Shown: one piece after another, positions 60,014 through 64,000 of the stretch
Position numbering within the stretch: position 1 is the stretch's first letter
Layout of the letters: the number at the start of each line of letters is the position of its first letter
Source of the DNA: UMGS1279 sp045540715
GTDB lineage: Bacteria > Bacillota > Clostridia > Oscillospirales > Acutalibacteraceae
DNA length: 64,000 nt
Direction: 5' to 3'
Assembly (NCBI GenBank): GCA_045540715.1
Contig: JAZQHT010000015.1
Span: 30,565 to 94,564 of the forward strand
The notes under the pieces: generated by a model
What the model saw: the letters and a program-made list of their open reading frames with translations, nothing else
The model's database searches: none
Told to the model about the DNA's origin: nothing
Position numbers and translations under genes: made by a program

Positions 60014-60586
60014 TTGAGTTTTATAGACGTTTTATTTGCGGCGGTAGGGCTTAGTATGGACGCCTTTGCGGTAGCAATTTGTAAAGGCATTTCTTTTAAA
60101 AAGATAAATACGAAAAATACACTTACAGTGGCGGCGTACTTTGGTATTTTTCAAGGTATAATGCCCATAATAGGTTTTTATTTTGGTAACTTCTTTGGAA
60201 AAAACCTTACTAAATACAGCAGTGTAATATCTTTTATTTTATTACTGTTTATTGGCGGCAAAATGGTTTATGAAGCCCTTAAAGATGATTTTTCGCCTAC
60301 TAGCGATTCTACCAAGTTTATTGAAATGATAATTCTTGCAATTGCAACAAGCCTAGACGCATTAGCTGTGGGTGTTGTAATTGGTCTTCATCCCGAAAAA
60401 AGCCTAAATGTTTATATTTCTGCTATAATTATTGCGGTTGTTGCTTTTATATTCTCGGGTGTTGGCGTAATAATAGGTAAAAAGTTTGGTGAAAAACTTC
60501 AAAGAAAGGCCGAGCTTTTAGGCGGTGCCGTTCTAATAATTATAGGTATTAAAATTTTGGTTGAAGAGTTTTTAACCACTATGTAA
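60014..60586 (+). CDS. mntP: Manganese efflux pump MntP family
   Basis: A 190-residue membrane protein with six helices, from TTG 60014 (SD AAAGGAG). MntP marks: GLSMDAFAVAICKGISFKK, YFGIFQGIMPIIGFYFG, and in the second half ATSLDALAVGVVIGL, with the paired Asp residues (SMDA, SLDA) that bind Mn. Exports manganese from the cytoplasm by family analogy. No yybP-ykoY riboswitch precedes it; it appears driven by the operon. Confidence 0.88.
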   Translation: MSFIDVLFAAVGLSMDAFAVAICKGISFKKINTKNTLTVAAYFGIFQGIMPIIGFYFGNFFGKNLTKYSSVISFILLLFIGGKMVYEALKDDFSPTSDSTKFIEMIILAIATSLDALAVGVVIGLHPEKSLNVYISAIIIAVVAFIFSGVGVIIGKKFGEKLQRKAELLGGAVLIIIGIKILVEEFLTTM

Positions 60587-60615
60587 TTGACACCATATAA
60601 TATAAGTAGTATAAT
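60587..60615 (+). promoter_or_regulatory. Promoter of the FMN riboswitch-ribU unit
   Basis: Consensus TTGACA (60587-60592) and TATAAT (60610-60615) with a 17-base spacer, starting directly after the mntP stop codon. Confidence 0.88.
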
Positions 60616-60627
60616 AAATAAAACAAA

Positions 60628-60736
60628 ATATCTTCGGGGCGGGGCGCAATTCCCCACCGGCAGTATAGTCTGCAAGCTTTTCAGCACGAACGGGTGCAAT
60701 TCCCGTACCGACGGTTATAGTCCGGATGAGAGAAGA
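60628..60736 (+). promoter_or_regulatory. FMN (RFN) riboswitch
   Basis: The RFN element is clear: ATCTTCGGGGCGGGGCGCAA, TCCCCACCGGCAGTA, GCACGAACGGGTGCAATTCC and CCGTACCGACGGTTATAGTC, ending CCGGATGAGAGAAGA, which pairs back to the first stem. It binds FMN and is followed by an intrinsic terminator. Confidence 0.96.
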
Positions 60737-60757
60737 AAATTTATATTTTAAATCTTT

Positions 60758-60787
60758 GCCCCAAATCTTTGGGGCATTTTTATTTTT
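60758..60787 (+). terminator. Expression-platform terminator of the FMN riboswitch
   Basis: Stem GCCCCAAA / TTTGGGGC followed by ATTTTTATTTTT, just before the ribU SD. Expected to form when FMN is bound. Confidence 0.88.
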
Positions 60788-60797
60788 GGAGGACAGT

Positions 60798-61466
60798 ATG
60801 AAGAAAGCAATAGATCTAAAAAAGGTAGTGTTAGCATCGCTTTTTTGTGCAATTGCTTATATAGTTACTTTTGTATTTAGATTTCACGTAATGTTTTTAA
60901 CCTTCGATTTAAAAGATACAATCATTGCAATTGGTTCGTTAATTTTAGGCCCTTTTTATGGTGTGATGATTGCCCTAGTGGTTGCGCTAATTGAAATGCT
61001 AACCGTTTCGGGTACCGGCTTTTATGGTTTTATTATGAACTTTTTAGCTAGTGCGGTGTTTAGTTTTATTGTTGGAATTATTTATAAACATAAAAGAACT
61101 TTTACGGGTGCATTAATATCGGTTATAACGGCGGCTTGTTCTGTTGTTGCGGTTATGATACTTGCTAATATTTTTATTACTCCGTTTTATATGGGCACCA
61201 CAACTAAAGAAGTTATTAATTTAATTCCCAAACTTTTATTACCCTTTAATATTTGTAAATACGTAATTAACGGCTCTATGGTACTAATTTTATATAAACC
61301 TTTTACTACCGGTTTAAAACGTATAGGCTTTATTGAAAAAACAGGTGGTAATACCTTCTCGTTTAAATCGTTAATTGTGTTTATTATTTGCGCTATTTTA
61401 ATTGTTGTTTCAGTTACGTTTATTCTTTTGGAATTAAATGGAACCTTTGAATTTTTTAAACGATAA
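60798..61466 (+). CDS. ribU: Riboflavin ECF transporter S component RibU
   Basis: A 222-residue membrane protein with about six helices. The start ATG 60798 follows GGAGG; a longer reading from 60726 would lie inside the riboswitch. The N-terminal helix VVLASLFCAIAYIVTFV and GSLILGPFYGVMIALVVALI match ECF substrate-binding components, and the FMN riboswitch identifies the substrate as riboflavin. It needs the shared EcfAA'T module, which is not in the window. Confidence 0.93.
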   Translation: MKKAIDLKKVVLASLFCAIAYIVTFVFRFHVMFLTFDLKDTIIAIGSLILGPFYGVMIALVVALIEMLTVSGTGFYGFIMNFLASAVFSFIVGIIYKHKRTFTGALISVITAACSVVAVMILANIFITPFYMGTTTKEVINLIPKLLLPFNICKYVINGSMVLILYKPFTTGLKRIGFIEKTGGNTFSFKSLIVFIICAILIVVSVTFILLELNGTFEFFKR

Positions 61467-61493
61467 ATTCTATGATAAATAGATAAATTTATA

Positions 61494-61545
61494 TTGACAA
61501 AACAAAAAGTGTGTGCTATTTTATTTATAGAATCGTTTCTATAAA
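61494..61545 (+). promoter_or_regulatory. Promoter with palindromic operator before the QueG-like gene
   Basis: -35 TTGACA (61494-61499) and -10 TATTTT (61517-61522) have a 17-base spacer. Right behind lies a perfect inverted repeat TTTATAGAA-TCGT-TTCTATAAA (61524-61545). Its position over the start site suggests a repressor operator. Confidence 0.65.
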
Positions 61546-61573
61546 TTTTTATTGAACGACTGGAGGAATTAGT

Positions 61574-62665
61574 ATGGAAAAACTTACTGCTGAAATGGTC
61601 AAAAAAGCAGCTCTTGCTTGCGGTGCTGACCTTTGTGGTATTGGTTCAATGGACCGTTTTGAAGGCGCTCCACCAGAGAGCGACCCTCGTTATCTATATC
61701 CCGAAGCAAAATCGGTTATCGGTCTTGCGTTCCGTGTTCATCGTGGTCTTTATCGTCCTATGGAAGAAGGCACACATTGGGGCATGTACTCATCTTTAGG
61801 TTATGCAAACGTTAACGACGTGCATATGCCTGTTGTTCTTCGTGAGCTTGGTTCTTTTATTGAAGACCACGGCTACGAAGCAGTTATTTATAACAACACA
61901 GCAATTCGTTATAACATAAACTCGGGTGTTCCCGTTCGTGAAGGTTATCCCAAACCAAACATCTTTTTACATTTTAGAATTGCCGGCGTTATTTGCGGTT
62001 TGGGCGAAATTGGTTGGAGTAACATTTTCTTAACTCCCGAATTTGGTCCTCGTGTTCGTTTAGCATTTATTTTTACCGATGCAGAACTTGAACCCGATCC
62101 AATTATGGAACCCTATTTATGCGACCGTTGCGGCATTTGCGTTGCAAAATGTTCTTCAGGGGCTATTTCTAAAGACGAATCTGTTAGCTTTACTATTGAA
62201 GGCAAAACATATTCTTATGCAAAACTTGACGAAGAAAAATGCGAAGTTGGTTTCCACGTTGGTAACCCAGAACGCAACCCATTTTTATGGGACGGAAGCG
62301 ACGATACAGAGGTTGTTCGTTGGTTAATGGATGCCGTTTATAATGATAAGAGCGAGCATTTAGCACAACGTCAAGCACACGCACGTTTTGCTTCTCGTGA
62401 AGTTATGTATCATAAACACGCACCCTCAACTGCAGGTGTATATAACTTCCGCCATCCGGGTTGTATGTGCGGTACCGCTTGTCAACGTGAATGTATGATT
62501 CACTTAGAAAGCCAAGATAAACTTAAAAACAAATTCCACAACAAGTTTAGAGTTCGTAAACCCTGGAAGCTAGACACCGAAAAATTATTAGAAGATATTT
62601 ACGGTGGCGGTAAAGCAGATAAAGATAAAGTTACCGACTACGGCGGAAGCGAAAGCAATAAATAA
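61574..62665 (+). CDS. QueG/reductive-dehalogenase-like iron-sulfur oxidoreductase
   Basis: A 363-residue protein. The N-terminal half resembles the cobalamin-binding domain of QueG and reductive dehalogenases: LACGADLCGIGSMDRF, EAKSVIGLAFRV and LGEIGWSNIFLTPEFGPRVR, then IFTDAELEPDP. A ferredoxin motif CDRCGICVAKC follows. A second Cys set, CMCGTACQREC near residue 300, has unusual spacing (C-x-C-x3-C-x3-C). True QueG is longer conserved in the HEAT-like tail, absent here. The gene has its own promoter and operator, SD GGAGG, and is followed by the U32-like gene. Substrate unknown; a corrinoid role is inferred. Confidence 0.7.
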   Translation: MEKLTAEMVKKAALACGADLCGIGSMDRFEGAPPESDPRYLYPEAKSVIGLAFRVHRGLYRPMEEGTHWGMYSSLGYANVNDVHMPVVLRELGSFIEDHGYEAVIYNNTAIRYNINSGVPVREGYPKPNIFLHFRIAGVICGLGEIGWSNIFLTPEFGPRVRLAFIFTDAELEPDPIMEPYLCDRCGICVAKCSSGAISKDESVSFTIEGKTYSYAKLDEEKCEVGFHVGNPERNPFLWDGSDDTEVVRWLMDAVYNDKSEHLAQRQAHARFASREVMYHKHAPSTAGVYNFRHPGCMCGTACQRECMIHLESQDKLKNKFHNKFRVRKPWKLDTEKLLEDIYGGGKADKDKVTDYGGSESNK

Positions 62666-62718
62666 TAATTATGGGTGCATTAAATATGCACCCATTTTAA
62701 CAATTTAGGAGAATTTTA

Positions 62719-63741
62719 ATGAAATTTAGTGTTGGTTATCAATATTCTTCAGAAACGGGAGAAAGTCTTGCAAAAGAGCTAATCCCACTTAAAGAACATA
62801 TTGAAGAGGTTTATTTTGCTTGGCCCGATATGCCTTCGGGAAGGTCTATTATTAACGATGATCGCGGCGAAAAGTTTTTTGAAGCCCAAAGTTATTTAGA
62901 AAGCGACCTTAAGCTTTTAAGCGAAAACGGAATAAAACTAAATTTATTACTTAATGCATCCTGCTTTTCTGATGATGCAATTTCGATGCGACTACAAAAT
63001 ACGGTTTGCAGTATAATTTCGCATATTGAAGAGTTTGCGGTTTTAAATTCTGTAACCACCACTTCGCCGTATCTAGCAAGTGTTGTAAAGCAGTATTTTC
63101 CTAAAATTGAAACCCGCGCTTCAATTAATATGAGAATTGGCACAAAAAAGGGTATTAGTTATTTAAGCGATTGTTTTGACGGCTTTTATTTGCAACGCGA
63201 ATATAACCGCGACTTTGAAAAAATTAAAGAAATTAAAGAATTTTGCAATAAAAAAGGTAAAAAACTTTTTATGCTTGCAAATAGTGGTTGTATGGCCTTT
63301 TGCTCGGCTCAAACCTTTCACGATAACGCCCTTTCTCATGAAAGAGAAATTGCCGAAAAAATTAACAAACCAAATTTTGAAATTGCAAGGTGTTTTCCTT
63401 ATTATAAACGCCCGGAAAACCGTTGGGAATTACTTACAAACACCTTTGTTCGTCCCGAAGAAATTAATCTTTACGAAGATTATTTTGATGCCGTTAAACT
63501 TGCAACAAGAACGGCCACCCGCCCATTATACGTTATTAAAAGCTATATAAATGGCGCTTGTTTTGGCAATTTACTTGATTTATTAGAGCCCAACCACACA
63601 AAAGTTTTGGGCGAAAATAAATATTTAAGCAACCAAAAAATTCCTAAAGAGTGGTTTAATAAAGTAACTTCTTGTAATAAAGACTGTTATACTTGCGGCT
63701 ACTGTAAAGAAGTTTACGATAAAATTTTATGTGAATATTAA
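62719..63741 (+). CDS. U32-peptidase-like barrel protein with C-terminal Cys motif
   Basis: A 340-residue protein (SD TAGGAG, ATG 62719). The fold looks like a TIM barrel of the peptidase U32/YegQ type: LKLNLLLNASCF-like strands, ETRASINMRIGTKKGISYLS, and FDGFYLQREYNRDFEKI. It contains several Cys residues (NSGCMAFCSAQTF) and ends in CNKDCYTCGYCKEVYDK, a CxxxCxxCxxC pattern that may bind a metal or cluster. It follows the QueG-like gene by 53 bases without a clear terminator, so they may be co-transcribed. Function unknown; the U32 label is moderate. Confidence 0.6.
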   Translation: MKFSVGYQYSSETGESLAKELIPLKEHIEEVYFAWPDMPSGRSIINDDRGEKFFEAQSYLESDLKLLSENGIKLNLLLNASCFSDDAISMRLQNTVCSIISHIEEFAVLNSVTTTSPYLASVVKQYFPKIETRASINMRIGTKKGISYLSDCFDGFYLQREYNRDFEKIKEIKEFCNKKGKKLFMLANSGCMAFCSAQTFHDNALSHEREIAEKINKPNFEIARCFPYYKRPENRWELLTNTFVRPEEINLYEDYFDAVKLATRTATRPLYVIKSYINGACFGNLLDLLEPNHTKVLGENKYLSNQKIPKEWFNKVTSCNKDCYTCGYCKEVYDKILCEY

Positions 63742-63746
63742 AAAAT

Positions 63747-63798
63747 AGCTCCCTTTTTTAAGGGAGCTGTCTTTTTGTAAAAAAGGATGAGGGATTGT
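63747..63798. repeat. Dispersed two-hairpin repeat (copy 2)
   Basis: Stem AGCTCCCTT / AAGGGAGCT, then GTC, a second stem CTTTTT/AAAAAG with loop GTA, then GATGAGGGATTGTTG. It has the same layout as 39185-39230: stem, CTG/GTC joint, small GTA-loop stem, GGGATTG tail. It lies 6 bases after the U32-like gene and could also act as its terminator. Confidence 0.65.
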
Positions 63799-63920
63799 TG
63801 TTAGTCGAAACACCCTGAATTAAGACGAAAAATTATGTTGCTTTGCCTATTGCAATATAAAACAAAAAGTTGCATAATGGTAATATAGATTTACCTAAAA
63901 ATTACCAGGGGATGAGTATT

Positions 63921-64000
63921 ATGTTAAAAGCTTTATTAGGACGCCACAAACCGTTGCGTAAAATAATTTCGGTTATTTTATGCATTAGTATGTTTTTAAC
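63921..64000 (+). CDS. Start of an exported protein, truncated by the window edge
   Basis: An ATG at 63921 after the SD AGGGGATGAG opens a frame running off the right end. The 26 visible residues, MLKALLGRHKPLRKIISVIL then CISMFL, form a basic N-terminus and a hydrophobic core, which is a Sec signal peptide. The mature protein lies outside the window, so no function can be given. Confidence 0.65.
   Translation, partial: MLKALLGRHKPLRKIISVILCISMFL

Noticed and set aside
60001..60030. Manganese (yybP-ykoY) riboswitch before mntP
   Set aside because: Only two bases separate argS and mntP, so no riboswitch fits.

Overview
The window looks like chromosomal DNA from a spore-forming, low-GC Bacillota, most likely an uncultured gut-type Clostridia of the Ruminococcaceae/Oscillospiraceae kind. 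The evidence is AT-rich coding with standard code, a sigG sporulation sigma factor, a dockerin-bearing exported protein, Bacillota-type S-box (SAM-I) and RFN (FMN) riboswitches, an L20-type leader, a Gram-positive LexA box, and Clostridia-typical families (DUF4364, DUF1934, RqcH/NFACT, LCP, PgeF). No CRISPR array, rRNA operon, prophage or transposase was seen. Many genes start with TTG or GTG, and infC starts with ATT.

Layout. 1-4342: trmK, rqcH, a degenerate HAD protein, a minus-strand trio of unknown small proteins and a YfcE-type phosphoesterase. 4343-17459: a 13-kb carbohydrate-type ABC importer locus with two MalFG-type permease pairs, two binding proteins (one with a large N-terminal carbohydrate-binding-like region), an NHL/TPR/Yip1 membrane protein and a DUF5696-like lipoprotein. 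It has no ATPase, so it probably shares an ATPase encoded elsewhere. 17460-18846: L20 leader-infC-rpmI-rplT. 18930-36953: a long plus-strand housekeeping run: rRNA/tRNA methyltransferase, divergent DprA-like protein, topA, trmFO, plsX, rnc, radical SAM, smc, ftsY, rdgB, yhbY, nadD-yqeK fusion, LCP, rsfS, leuS. 37000-40140: DUF4364, tRNA-Thr, XRE regulator, pgeF, sigG.

40200-47042 is accessory: a short ORF that runs into a terminator, a 2062-residue secreted RHS protein ending in a cysteine-peptidase-like domain, and a small lipoprotein that is probably its immunity protein. 47267-54960: pnp and rpsO (minus), a dockerin pseudo-esterase overlapping a cytoplasmic SGNH esterase, a DUF368 membrane protein, and metK (minus) behind a SAM riboswitch. 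55120-62665: a probable LexA-controlled 59-residue membrane protein not obvious from long ORFs, a methyltransferase, hslO, murI, DUF1934, argS, mntP, an FMN riboswitch with ribU, and a QueG-like iron-sulfur protein behind a palindromic operator. The window closes with a U32-like protein, a dispersed hairpin repeat, and the start of another exported protein.

The best candidates for undescribed biology are the NHL/Yip1/DUF5696 importer locus, the RHS toxin-immunity module with its possible attenuator, the SOS-box small membrane protein, the exported pseudo-esterase/cytosolic esterase pair, and the QueG-like/U32-like pair. All functional claims rest on reading motifs by eye; no database search was possible.
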